A stretch of 64,000 bases of DNA from NCBI RefSeq assembly GCF_040438925.1, contig NZ_CP159258.1, positions 5,789,001-5,853,000 of the forward strand. The letters run 5' to 3'. The stretch's first letter is position 1, and each line of letters starts with the position of its first letter. Below are positions 31,533-44,403 of the stretch, piece by piece. The DNA comes from Pseudomonas sp. MYb327 (GTDB lineage: Bacteria; Pseudomonadota; Gammaproteobacteria; Pseudomonadales; Pseudomonadaceae). A program made the position numbers and the translations under genes. The notes below the pieces were generated by a model that did no database searches, was not told the origin of the DNA, and was given only the letters and a program-made list of their open reading frames with translations.

Positions 31533-32735
31533 TCAGTGGCCGGTGACGATGCGGGTTGAGCCTTGGGAATAGACCGGGCCGAGGCGATCCAGCCGACCGC
31601 TCCACGCGGTCAATGCCAACGCCACCAACACCACCAGTCCGCCGATCCAGGCGGTATGAATCAACCCCATGTGCGCGACGATCAAGCCGCCACCCCACGC
31701 TCCGCCAGCAATGCCGAGGTTGAACGCGGCGATATTCAGGCCGGAAGCCACGTCCACAGCCTGCGGCGTGTGATGTTCCGCCTGGCGCACCACATACACT
31801 TGCAGCCCCGGCACGTTGCCGAATGCCACGGCGCCCCAAACCAGCACGGTGGCCAGTGCCAGCCATGGGTTGGCGGCGGTGAAGGTCAGGACAAACAGCA
31901 CGGCGGCGAGCAGGGCGAAGATGATTTTCAGGGCGCTGATCGGGCCGCGTTTGTCTGCCATTTTGCCGCCCCAGATGTTGCCGACAGCCACAGAAACGCC
32001 GTAGACCAACAGCACCAGGCTGACGGTGCCGGCGCTGAAACCCGAGATGTCCTGAAGGATCGGCGCCAGAAACGTAAACGCGATGAACGAACCGCCGTAA
32101 CCGACCGCCGTCATGGCGTACACCAGCAACAGGCGGGGTTGTTTGAGTACTTGCAATTGCTGCAACAACGAAGCGGGTTTGCTGTGGGCGATGTTTTTCG
32201 GCACGTAGAGCAGGCTGCCGATAAAGGCGATTACACCCAGCGCCGACACGGCGAGGAAGGTTTCACGCCAGCCGAAATGCTGGCCGATAAAAGTGCCCAA
32301 CGGCACGCCGGTGACCAGTGCCACGGTCAGGCCGGTGAACATGATGGCGATGGCACTGGCGGCTTTTTCCTTGGACACTAGACTGGTGGCGATTGTCGAG
32401 CCGATCGAGAAAAACACCCCGTGGGCCAGGCCAGTGACAATTCGCGCGAAGATCAGCGATTCGTAACCTGGCGCTTTCCAGGCCAACAGGTTGCCGAGGG
32501 TGAACAGCACCATCAGCGACAACAACAGCAATTTGCGCGGGACCTTGCCGGTCAGCGCGGTCAGCACCGGGGCGCCAACGGCGACGCCCAGGGCATACAG
32601 GCTGACCAAAAGGCCGGCGGACGGCAGGCTGACACCGAGGTCGGCGCCTATGGTCGGTAACAGGCCAACGATGACGAACTCGGTCGTCCCGATGGCAAAA
32701 GCGCTGAGGGTCAGCGCGAGCAAGGCAATGGGCAT
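31533..32735 (-). CDS. MFS transporter, YdhP/AraJ-like
   Basis: A 400-residue twelve-helix major facilitator protein beginning MPIALLALTLSAFAIGTTEFVIVGLLPTI, typical of the YdhP/AraJ/DHA1 drug-proton antiporter group. The loop VPRKLLLLSLMVLF replaces the usual GRR motif. The substrate is unknown. Such genes are often divergent from a LysR regulator; here the divergent neighbour is an MscS channel. An inverted repeat lies upstream at 32813-32838. Confidence 0.85.
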   Translation of the reverse strand: MPIALLALTLSAFAIGTTEFVIVGLLPTIGADLGVSLPSAGLLVSLYALGVAVGAPVLTALTGKVPRKLLLLSLMVLFTLGNLLAWKAPGYESLIFARIVTGLAHGVFFSIGSTIATSLVSKEKAASAIAIMFTGLTVALVTGVPLGTFIGQHFGWRETFLAVSALGVIAFIGSLLYVPKNIAHSKPASLLQQLQVLKQPRLLLVYAMTAVGYGGSFIAFTFLAPILQDISGFSAGTVSLVLLVYGVSVAVGNIWGGKMADKRGPISALKIIFALLAAVLFVLTFTAANPWLALATVLVWGAVAFGNVPGLQVYVVRQAEHHTPQAVDVASGLNIAAFNLGIAGGAWGGGLIVAHMGLIHTAWIGGLVVLVALALTAWSGRLDRLGPVYSQGSTRIVTGH

Positions 32736-32812
32736 GGCTGCAACTCCGGTGGGTTGATTCGATGGAGCGCAGTGTCGAGGTTTGGGTTGTGCGGAAAAAT
32801 ACCGGGATGAGC

Positions 32813-32838
32813 ATTTGATATTTGCGTTTAGATCAAAT
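32813..32838. promoter_or_regulatory. Inverted repeat upstream of the YdhP-like gene
   Basis: ATTTGAT (32813-32819) and ATCAAAT (32832-32838) are separated by 12 bases, resembling the T-N11-A palindromes bound by LysR-type regulators. It is 78 bases before the MFS gene. No regulator gene is adjacent. Confidence 0.4.
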
Positions 32839-32860
32839 ATTGCAGGGACGCTGGGAGTGC

Positions 32861-32984
32861 TGTGGCGATCGAACTTGCTCCCGCTGGGGTGCGAAGCGCC
32901 CCCAAATGAGTCTACTCAGACACACTGCATGCAATTGTTTTGCGACTGCTTCGCAGTCGAGCGGGAGCAAGCGCCCTCGCCACA
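32861..32984. repeat. REP doublet, TGTGGCGA type, with two inner hairpins
   Basis: The 345-base gap 32736-33080 between divergent genes holds this element. The ends TGTGGCGATCGAACTTGCTC and GGGAGCAAGCGCCCTCGCCA are inverted partners. Inside are two further hairpins: GGGGTGC-GAA-GCGCCCC (32886-32902, one mismatch) and CGACTGC-TTC-GCAGTCG (32943-32959). The rest of the gap has the inverted repeat at 32813-32838 and no gene. Confidence 0.7.
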
Positions 32985-33080
32985 AAAGGCCATGCCATCC
33001 GATCATCGGTGGGCTATCAGCGAACTTGCCCGGCATTTCCCGATCAGTTCCTTACAGTCTTGTCCAAAGGAGCGGGTACG

Positions 33081-35207
33081 TTGATCAAGCTCAAGACCGC
33101 AATGCTATTGGGAGCGCTGCTGTTTTTCGGCAGCGAGGAACTGGAAGCGGCGGCGATACCGGGAGTGCCGGCAGCCACCACCGCCGCGACACCGCCGGCT
33201 CATCCTGAACCGCTTGTACAAGGCGGGTTGCTGGGCGCCATCAGTTCGAGCATCGATGGCATCCAGAACAAATTCAATCTCAACAAGGACCTGCTCGACG
33301 CCTGGCGTTTGCGCGCTGACCGTGCGGCCGATGAGGTGGATCAACTGGTCAATCGTCCATCGACCCGTTCGAGCTGGAGCGTCGCCGGGGATTTCCTGCT
33401 GCTGACAGCGGTGTGGGTGGGTGTCTTCGGCCTGCTTTGGATGATCGGGAGATGGTTGGCCGAACGCCTGTGTCGCCATCGCCTGCTGCTCAGTCGAGAG
33501 CGTGGGCAGGCGCTGCTGGGTTACGTCTTGCCTTACAGCCTTCCTGCGGTAATCAGCCTGCCGCTGACGATTTATGCCAGTCAGTTTTTGCCTGTTTCGG
33601 CCGGTCGCGCGCTGGCGTTGTGTTTGGCTTATGCCACCAGCAGTGGCGTGTTCGCCGCGTCGTTGGTGATGTCACTGATGGTGCTGTTCAACGTCGGGCA
33701 CAAGCGCCGGGCGGTGCAGATCATTCGCCAGGACAGCCCACGGCCGCTGTTCGCAATCGGCTTCCTCGTGGCCCTGAGCGATGCGCTGACCAGCCCGCAG
33801 ATCGCCCATCAGTTGGGCAACAACCTCACCAGCAGCATCGCCGTGTTCACCGGGTTGGCCGCCTCGATTTCCTTTGGTTTGCTGGTGATCCGCATGCGCC
33901 GTCCGGTCGCCCATGTCATCCGGATTCTGCCGCTGGCCCAACGTCGATCGCAGCCAGCGCTGCGCGAAACCCTGCGGATTTTTTCCGGGCTCTGGTATTG
34001 GCCGATTCTGTTGATGGTGCTGGTCTCGATCATCAACCTGATCGGCATTGGCGACGACAACCAGCAAGTGCTGCGCAGCGCGTTGTTTACCACGGTGTTG
34101 CTGATTGCGACGGTGTTCCTCAGTACCACGCTGCACCACTTGTTCAGAACCCGCAACGAGTCCGACGTGCGCCGCAATGGTGCCTACAAAGAACGCTTTC
34201 TGAGCCTGTCCCACGCGTTGCTGCGCATCGCCATGGCCGTCGTATTCATCGATATTCTCGGGCGAATCTGGGGCGTGTCGTTGTTTGAATTCGCGGTAAG
34301 CAATGCGGTGGGCCGGGCGATCAGTGATTCCCTGAGTCATATCGGACTGATCTTTCTGGTGACCTGGATGGTTTGGGTCGTGCTCGACACGGCGATTCAG
34401 GAAGCCCTGAAACCGCCGGCCAACAAACGCTCGGCGCGCCAGCCGAGTACGCGGATAAAAACCATCCTGCCGCTGCTGCGCAACGCAATCAAAATCATCC
34501 TGGTGGTGATCTGTGCGATCACCACCATGGCCAATCTTGGGATCAACGTTGCGCCGTTCCTGGCCGGTGCCGGGGTCATCGGTCTGGCGATCGGTTTCGG
34601 TTCCCAGCAACTGGTGCAGGACGTGATTACCGGGTTGTTCATCATCATCGAAGACACCCTGTCCATCGGCGACTGGGTGGTGCTCGATTCCGGGCATGCC
34701 GGTACGGTCGAAGGCCTGACCATCCGCACCTTGCGCCTGCGCGACGGCAAGGGTTTCGTGCACTCGGTGCCGTTCGGTCAGATCAAGGCTGTCACCAACC
34801 AATCGCGGCAGTTTGCCTACGCGTTCTTTTCGGTGCAGTTCACCTACGACACCGATGTCGACAAGGCCATCGAACTGATTCGCGAGGCCGGGCACTCCAT
34901 CAGCGACGACCCGTTTCTCAAGTACAACCTGCAAGGGCCGCTGGATGTGTTCGGCGTCGACAAAATGGACCTTAACGGCGTGGTGCTGACGGCGCAGTTC
35001 CGAACGGTGTCGGGCGGGCAATATGCGGTGAGTCGGGCGTTCAACCAGCGTTTGAAAAAGCTTGTGGATAACAGCCCGTGGGTGCATTTCGCGCAGACTT
35101 ATCCACAGCAGGTTTTGATGCCGAGGCAGCATGAGCCGTTGCAGGATGGGGCGGCTGAGCCGGAGCATGGGGCGGTGTTGATGCCGGAGCGGCCACGTCC
35201 CCAATAA
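33081..35207 (+). CDS. Large MscS-family mechanosensitive channel (YbiO-like)
   Basis: A 708-residue protein with an N-terminal signal (about residues 1-24), a periplasmic helical part, roughly nine to ten membrane helices and a C-terminal MscS core (GAGVIGLAIGFGSQQLVQDVITG near 490-515, then the beta domain VLDSGHAGTVEGLTIRTLRLRDG). I choose the TTG at 33081 because AAGGAG (33067-33072) stands eight bases before it; an ATG at 33102 is the alternative. It releases solutes on osmotic downshock. It stands alone between REP elements. Confidence 0.85.
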   Translation: MIKLKTAMLLGALLFFGSEELEAAAIPGVPAATTAATPPAHPEPLVQGGLLGAISSSIDGIQNKFNLNKDLLDAWRLRADRAADEVDQLVNRPSTRSSWSVAGDFLLLTAVWVGVFGLLWMIGRWLAERLCRHRLLLSRERGQALLGYVLPYSLPAVISLPLTIYASQFLPVSAGRALALCLAYATSSGVFAASLVMSLMVLFNVGHKRRAVQIIRQDSPRPLFAIGFLVALSDALTSPQIAHQLGNNLTSSIAVFTGLAASISFGLLVIRMRRPVAHVIRILPLAQRRSQPALRETLRIFSGLWYWPILLMVLVSIINLIGIGDDNQQVLRSALFTTVLLIATVFLSTTLHHLFRTRNESDVRRNGAYKERFLSLSHALLRIAMAVVFIDILGRIWGVSLFEFAVSNAVGRAISDSLSHIGLIFLVTWMVWVVLDTAIQEALKPPANKRSARQPSTRIKTILPLLRNAIKIILVVICAITTMANLGINVAPFLAGAGVIGLAIGFGSQQLVQDVITGLFIIIEDTLSIGDWVVLDSGHAGTVEGLTIRTLRLRDGKGFVHSVPFGQIKAVTNQSRQFAYAFFSVQFTYDTDVDKAIELIREAGHSISDDPFLKYNLQGPLDVFGVDKMDLNGVVLTAQFRTVSGGQYAVSRAFNQRLKKLVDNSPWVHFAQTYPQQVLMPRQHEPLQDGAAEPEHGAVLMPERPRPQ

Positions 35208-35221
35208 CAACCCGATTCCTT

Positions 35222-35305
35222 TGTAGGCGCTGGCTTGCCAGCGATAGCGGTACGTCAGCGACATAAATGTCGAATGTGCCGACGCCATCGCTGGCAAGCC
35301 AGCTC

Positions 35306-35310
<5 letters not shown>
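35222..35310. repeat. REP doublet, TGTAGGCGCTGG type, overlapping the lhr stop
   Basis: TGTAGGCGCTGGCTTGCCAG (from 35222) and its partner ending CAGCTCCTACA (to 35310) form the doublet. The lhr stop codon TAG (35308-35306 on the minus strand) is part of its right end. The element lies between the convergent MscS and lhr genes. Confidence 0.88.
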
Positions 35311-39685
<4,375 letters not shown>

Positions 39686-39854
39686 AACTCACTCTCCACA
39701 GGGGCTGCATTGAAATCCCGCACATCTACACTTTACGGATGACGGTTGCGCACTAAACCCGCAAAATGCAACGATTCCGGCATCTATCAACGACAGCGCC
39801 CGCAAGCGTTGTCGACAAAGCCATTGTTTCAATCAGACTGGGCCTGCTGACTCT

Positions 39855-40739
39855 ATGCGAATGCGCCTTATGTTACTGGGCGGCGGAAATGCCCTTGGGC
39901 AGGCGCTGATTCGCCTCGGTGCGGAGGAAGACATCGGTTTCCTCGCCCCCCGCCCGCCGCAAGACGGCTGGGATGCCGCGAGCCTGACGCAACTGCTCGA
40001 CGACACCCGCCCGGACGCGTTGATCAACCTTGCCTACTATTTCGACTGGTTCCAGGCCGAGGCGGTCAGCGAACAGCGTCTGGCCGGGCAGGAGCGGGCG
40101 ATCGAGCGTCTTGCCGAACTGTGCCAGCATCACAACATCGTTCTGCTGCAACCTTCGAGCTATCGCGTGTTCGACGGCTCCCGCGCGACCGCCTACAGCG
40201 AAAAAGACGAACCAGTGCCGCTGGGCCTGCGCGGTCAGGCCTTGTGGCGGATCGAACAGAGCGTGCGCGCCACATGCCCACAGCATGTGTTGCTGCGTTT
40301 CGGCTGGCTGCTCGATGACAGCCCCGACGGCACCCTCGGGCGTTTTCTCGGCCGGGCGGAAAATCCGGAAGAGCTGCTGATGGCCGACGATCGTCGCGGC
40401 AATCCGACTCCGGTGGACGATGCCGCCCGGGTGATCATTTCCGTGCTCAAGCAACTCGACTGCGCCGCGCCGTTGTGGGGCACCTATCACTACGCCGGGC
40501 ATGAGGCGACGACGCCGCTGGCGTTGGGCCAGGCGATCCTCACAGAAGCGCGCGCCCTGCATCCGCTGGCCATCGAAGCGCCGACCGCCCAGGCCCACGC
40601 CGCGCGGCCGGACGCCTCCGAAGAACCGCAACACGCGGTGCTGGCCTGCAAGAAAATTCTGCATACTTTCGGGATCAAGCCGCGCGCCTGGCGTGCAGCG
40701 CTTCCCGGCCTACTGGACAGGTTCTATCGACATGGCTGA
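39855..40739 (+). CDS. Sugar-nucleotide reductase-like protein (RmlD family)
   Basis: A 294-residue short-chain dehydrogenase-like protein of the extended RmlD type. The nucleotide-binding loop is LMLLGGGNALGQAL (about 5-18), a variant of TGxxGxxG, and the segment PSSYRVFDG is typical of dTDP-4-dehydrorhamnose reductases; a YxxxK motif is not obvious, so activity is uncertain. It overlaps the epimerase gene by 8 bases. The pair corresponds to the genes next to oprG in P. aeruginosa. Confidence 0.75.
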   Translation: MRMRLMLLGGGNALGQALIRLGAEEDIGFLAPRPPQDGWDAASLTQLLDDTRPDALINLAYYFDWFQAEAVSEQRLAGQERAIERLAELCQHHNIVLLQPSSYRVFDGSRATAYSEKDEPVPLGLRGQALWRIEQSVRATCPQHVLLRFGWLLDDSPDGTLGRFLGRAENPEELLMADDRRGNPTPVDDAARVIISVLKQLDCAAPLWGTYHYAGHEATTPLALGQAILTEARALHPLAIEAPTAQAHAARPDASEEPQHAVLACKKILHTFGIKPRAWRAALPGLLDRFYRHG

Positions 40740-41661
40740 GCGCCCCGTTTTAATCACTGGCGGTGCCGGTTTCATTGGTTCGCACCTGACCGACGCCTTG
40801 CTTGCCAAGGGCCGTTCGGTGCGCATTCTCGATGACCTGTCGACCGGTAAGCGCAGCAATCTGCCGCTGGGCAATCCCAAGGTTGAACTGATCGTCGGCG
40901 ACGTCGCCGACGCGGCGTTGGTCGCACAAGCGATGCTCGGCTGTAGCGCTGTGGCGCACCTGGCGGCAGTGGCCTCGGTGCAGGCTTCGGTGGACGACCC
41001 GGTCAAGACCCATCAGAGCAATTTCATTGGCTCGCTGAATGTCTGCGAGGCCATGCGCCAGACGGGTGTCAAGCGTGTGCTGTTCGCCTCCAGCGCGGCG
41101 GTCTATGGCAACAATGGCGAAGGCGAGTCGATCAACGAAGACACGCCCAAGGCGCCGTTGACGCCCTACGCGTCGGACAAGCTGGCCAGCGAGCAATACT
41201 TCGATTTCTATCGGCGCCAGCATGCACTGGAACCGGTGATTTTCCGCTTCTTCAACATCTTCGGCCCGCGCCAGGATCCTTCCTCGCCGTATTCCGGGGT
41301 GATCAGCATCTTCAGCGAACGCGCGCAGAAAGGCCTGCCGATCATTGTGTTTGGTGACGGTGAACAGACGCGGGACTTTGTCTACGTCGAGGATCTGGTC
41401 GATTTGCTGGTGCAAGCCATCGAGAAACCCCAGGTGGAAGAGGGCGCGGTCAACGTCGGCTGGAACCAGGCGACCAACCTCAAGCAAATGCTGGCAGCCC
41501 TTGAGGTAGTGGTCGGCAAACTGCCGCCGGTGAGCTACGGCCCGGCGCGCTCCGGGGACATCCGTCATTCGCGGGCGGACAACCGGCGTTTGCTGGAACG
41601 CTTTGACCGACCACAGCAGACGCCGATGAGTGTCGGGCTGGCGCGGTTGTTGGAAAAATAG
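40732..41661 (+). CDS. NAD-dependent nucleotide-sugar epimerase/dehydratase (GalE/WbpP-like)
   Basis: A 309-residue extended short-chain dehydrogenase. The Rossmann loop is ITGGAGFIGSHL (about 8-19) and the catalytic YxxxK is YASDK in TPYASDKLASEQY (about 144-148). C-terminal residues bind the sugar nucleotide. The ATG at 40732 overlaps the end of the upstream reductase-like gene; the open frame extends further upstream but in the wrong frame for that gene. The sugar substrate is unknown. Confidence 0.85.
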   Translation: MAERPVLITGGAGFIGSHLTDALLAKGRSVRILDDLSTGKRSNLPLGNPKVELIVGDVADAALVAQAMLGCSAVAHLAAVASVQASVDDPVKTHQSNFIGSLNVCEAMRQTGVKRVLFASSAAVYGNNGEGESINEDTPKAPLTPYASDKLASEQYFDFYRRQHALEPVIFRFFNIFGPRQDPSSPYSGVISIFSERAQKGLPIIVFGDGEQTRDFVYVEDLVDLLVQAIEKPQVEEGAVNVGWNQATNLKQMLAALEVVVGKLPPVSYGPARSGDIRHSRADNRRLLERFDRPQQTPMSVGLARLLEK

Positions 41662-41691
41662 AAAAAGGCGCCTGTTGCAGGCGCCTTTTTT
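41662..41691. terminator. Bidirectional terminator between epimerase gene and oprG
   Basis: AAAAAGGCGCCTG (41662-41674) pairs with CAGGCGCCTTTTT (41678-41690) around TTG. A and T tracts on both sides allow termination of either transcript. Confidence 0.92.
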
Positions 41692-41748
41692 GTTGCTGAT
41701 CGTTCCTGCATTGAGCATGCAACGATCAATTCACCACCACGTGAATCC

Positions 41749-42447
41749 TTAGAACTTGTAACCCAGACCGACCATGTAGATGAACGGATCGACGTCCACG
41801 TTCACCCGTGCCCGAGTACCTGGTGCTACGGCGTCGTTTTCCACGGTCGCGCGGGTGTCGATGTCGATGTAGCGCATTTGGGCGTTGAGCATGATGTTAT
41901 CGGTAATCATGTAGTCCGCACCAACCTGGAACGCCATGCCCCAGGAGCTTTCCGCCTTGAAGTTGCTGAAGCCGGCGGCGCTGGCTTCACTGCCGACGTG
42001 CTCGTCGTAGATCCAGGTGTAGTTGATACCGGCGCCGACGTACGGCTGGAACGCGGACTTGTGGTCCAGCGGGTAGTACAGAACGCTGAGGGTCGGTGGC
42101 AGGTGTTTCAGCGTACCCAATTTGCCGTTGGCCGCGCTCAGGGCGGTGCCCTTGAGTTTCACGTCATGCTCGAACGGCGTGGCCGCGAGCAATTCGATCC
42201 CCCAGTTGTTGGTGATCATGTAGGCCACGTTCAGACCCAGTTGCGTGTCGCTGCTCATTGTCGCCTTGCCACCCAGATCGGCTCCGCTCAGAGGACCTTG
42301 ATCGACCTTGACGGTGGAGCTATCAGCTTTCGGGTTGACGGTAATGGCGCCGGCACGAAGGATGATGTCACCGGCCTCGTGGGCGTGCGCGAGCGGGGCC
42401 GCGAGCGCGAGGGAAAACAGCGCGGCACCGAGCAAGGACTTGTTCAT
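41749..42447 (-). CDS. oprG: Outer membrane protein OprG (OmpW family)
   Basis: A 232-residue outer membrane beta-barrel with a signal peptide (MNKSLLGAALFSLALAAPLAHA, cleavage near residue 22) and the OmpW pattern AGDIILRAGAITVNP at the mature start and GLGYKF at the C-terminus. OmpW proteins form narrow eight-strand channels for small hydrophobic or cationic solutes. In P. aeruginosa oprG is induced under low oxygen through Anr; an Anr-like box lies upstream here. Confidence 0.92.
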   Translation of the reverse strand: MNKSLLGAALFSLALAAPLAHAHEAGDIILRAGAITVNPKADSSTVKVDQGPLSGADLGGKATMSSDTQLGLNVAYMITNNWGIELLAATPFEHDVKLKGTALSAANGKLGTLKHLPPTLSVLYYPLDHKSAFQPYVGAGINYTWIYDEHVGSEASAAGFSNFKAESSWGMAFQVGADYMITDNIMLNAQMRYIDIDTRATVENDAVAPGTRARVNVDVDPFIYMVGLGYKF

Positions 42448-42483
42448 GGGGGCTCCAAAGGACGTTAAAAATTTTGATGTCCA

Positions 42484-42525
42484 ATGGTAAGGCTGCTAAC
42501 GATTCGGTCTTTTGACCCAGCTCAA
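42484..42525 (-). promoter_or_regulatory. Anr-like box and -10 element of oprG
   Basis: On the minus strand TTGAG-CTGG-GTCAA (42525-42512) resembles an Anr/FNR box with one half-site mismatch. TACCAT (42489-42484) is a candidate -10; a start near 42477 would put the box centre at -41.5, the class II activator position. Confidence 0.5.
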
Positions 42526-42606
42526 TGAAAGTGGGATGGGCTGGATTTTATGGCGTTTCTGATGACCTCATCGCTAGCCTGATAAAACAACACATGACTG
42601 CCGGAT

Positions 42607-43140
42607 TCACTCCGGCAATTCATACACGTAAATTTTGTCCGCCTCCATCTGATACCCGGCATCCGCCAACTCGCTGGTGGACGGTTTGACCTGCATCGCG
42701 CCTTCGATCCAGTACGGCTGATACAACTCGTCGAGCTTCACGCCGACTTCGCTTTTGACGTGCACGATCTGGTTCGACGGTGGTGGCGGTACGTGGATGC
42801 AGGCACCGAAATACGGCACCAGCAGAAACTCCGTGGTGCGACCTTCCTCGCTTACTTCCAGCGGCACGATGTAACCCGGCAAACGAATATTCTTGCCATC
42901 GAGAGCTTTGACCACCGGCGCATTGGGCATGTCCTGCCTGGCCGCTGGCGCCGATTCGGCGGACAGGGTGTCACTCATCTTTGACATGTCGTGCAGCGGC
43001 GTCATGTTCGGCACTTCCGCCGGGGCGTCCGGCGGGATCATTTCCGACCAGGTCAACTCTTTCGGCTCGGCCGCCCACAGGGGCAGGGCGACCAGCATCA
43101 ACAGCGCGAGCAGAGCGCGGGGCATTTTCAGCGTCCTCAT
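42607..43140 (-). CDS. DUF3299 periplasmic protein
   Basis: A 177-residue exported protein with signal peptide MRTLKMPRALLALLMLVALPLWA. The mature part has the DUF3299 block LPGYIVPLE and the motif ACIHVPPPPSNQIVHV, whose Cys and His residues could bind metal. The function is unknown. I place the start at ATG 43140, overlapping the permease stop by 4 bases (ATGA). It is the last gene of the Zur-box-preceded ABC group. Confidence 0.82.
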   Translation of the reverse strand: MRTLKMPRALLALLMLVALPLWAAEPKELTWSEMIPPDAPAEVPNMTPLHDMSKMSDTLSAESAPAARQDMPNAPVVKALDGKNIRLPGYIVPLEVSEEGRTTEFLLVPYFGACIHVPPPPSNQIVHVKSEVGVKLDELYQPYWIEGAMQVKPSTSELADAGYQMEADKIYVYELPE

Positions 43141-44402
43141 AAACGGATCGACAGGCCATCGGCCAAAGATTGGCGATACGCGCGCCAGGCCGGTACGCTG
43201 CCCATCAGCAGCGCGGCGATCAGGATGCCACCGAGCAGCGTCCATTCATATTCGCTGGGCCAGGCCAGCGGTAAAAACAGGCCGTAATTGGCTTGCACAT
43301 AACCCTGGGCCGCCGCGATGCCGACATAGAGTAACGCCACGCCAGCGACCACGCCGGAGAGCGCCAGGGCAAACGCCTCCAGCACCAACAACGTCGCGAT
43401 GTGCCACGGTCGCGCGCCCACTGAACGCAGAATCGCCATCTCGCGCCGACGTTCATTGAGGCTGGTGAGAATCGCCGTGAGCATGCCGATCAACCCGGTC
43501 AACACCACAAACAGCGAGACCACGAACAAGGCTTTTTCCGCGGTGCTCATCAAACTCCACAACTCTTGCAGCGCCACGCCGGGCAGGATCGCCAGCATCG
43601 GTTCGCCACGGAATTCGTTGATTTCGCGCTGCAGGGCAAAGGTCGAAATCTTGTTGTTGAGGCCGAGCATGAACGCGGTGATCGCTTGCGGCGTCAGGTC
43701 CATGTTGCGCGCCTGGTCGGCGCTGACCCGGCCCTCGCCTCGGGCCGGCACGCCGTTGTGCCAGTCGATGTGAATCGCTTCCATGCCGCCGAGGCTGATG
43801 TGCAGCGTACGGTCCACCGGCGTTCCGGTGCGTTTGAGAATGCCAACCACGGTGAACGGTTTGTCGTCGTGCTTGACCAGGCTGATCGCCGCCACGCCGT
43901 GGGCCAGCACCAGTTTGTCGCCGAGCTTGTAGTGCAATGCTTCGGCCACTTCGGCGCCGAGTACCACCTCGAACGGATCGGTGGCGAAGGCGCGACCATC
44001 GGCCAATGCCAGATGTTGCTGACGGCCATATTGGTAATGCTCGAAGTAGGCCTCGGTGGTGCCCATCACACGATAACCGCGGTGGGAATCACCGAGTGAC
44101 ATGGGGATCGCCCACTTCACTTTCGGGTTGTTGGCGAAGTGTTCGAAGCTGTCCCAACGGATGTTGTTGGTGGCGTTGCCGATGCGGAACACCGAGTACA
44201 GCAGCAGGTTGACCGAGCCGGAGCGGGCGCCGACGATCAGGTCGGTGCCACTGATGGTGCTGGCGAAACTGGCCTTGGCTTCGGTGCGCACACGCTCGAC
44301 GGCCAACAGCAGGCAGACCGACAGCGCAATGGCGAATGCGGTGAGAATCGCGGTGAAGCGGCGGTTAGCCAGACTGGCCATGGCTAGACGAAACAAATAC
44401 AT
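43137..44402 (-). CDS. FtsX/MacB-like ABC transporter permease
   Basis: A 421-residue permease with an N-terminal helix (about 17-37), a periplasmic domain of some 230 residues and three C-terminal helices, the FtsX/LolC/MacB layout. The segment GTDLIVGARSGSVNLLLYSVF is typical of this subgroup. Start ATG 44402 lies one base after the ATPase stop. With the ATPase it forms a mechanotransmission-type ABC complex rather than an importer. The cargo is unknown; the zinc link comes from its neighbours. Confidence 0.88.
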   Translation of the reverse strand: MYLFRLAMASLANRRFTAILTAFAIALSVCLLLAVERVRTEAKASFASTISGTDLIVGARSGSVNLLLYSVFRIGNATNNIRWDSFEHFANNPKVKWAIPMSLGDSHRGYRVMGTTEAYFEHYQYGRQQHLALADGRAFATDPFEVVLGAEVAEALHYKLGDKLVLAHGVAAISLVKHDDKPFTVVGILKRTGTPVDRTLHISLGGMEAIHIDWHNGVPARGEGRVSADQARNMDLTPQAITAFMLGLNNKISTFALQREINEFRGEPMLAILPGVALQELWSLMSTAEKALFVVSLFVVLTGLIGMLTAILTSLNERRREMAILRSVGARPWHIATLLVLEAFALALSGVVAGVALLYVGIAAAQGYVQANYGLFLPLAWPSEYEWTLLGGILIAALLMGSVPAWRAYRQSLADGLSIRL

Positions 44403-44403
44403 C

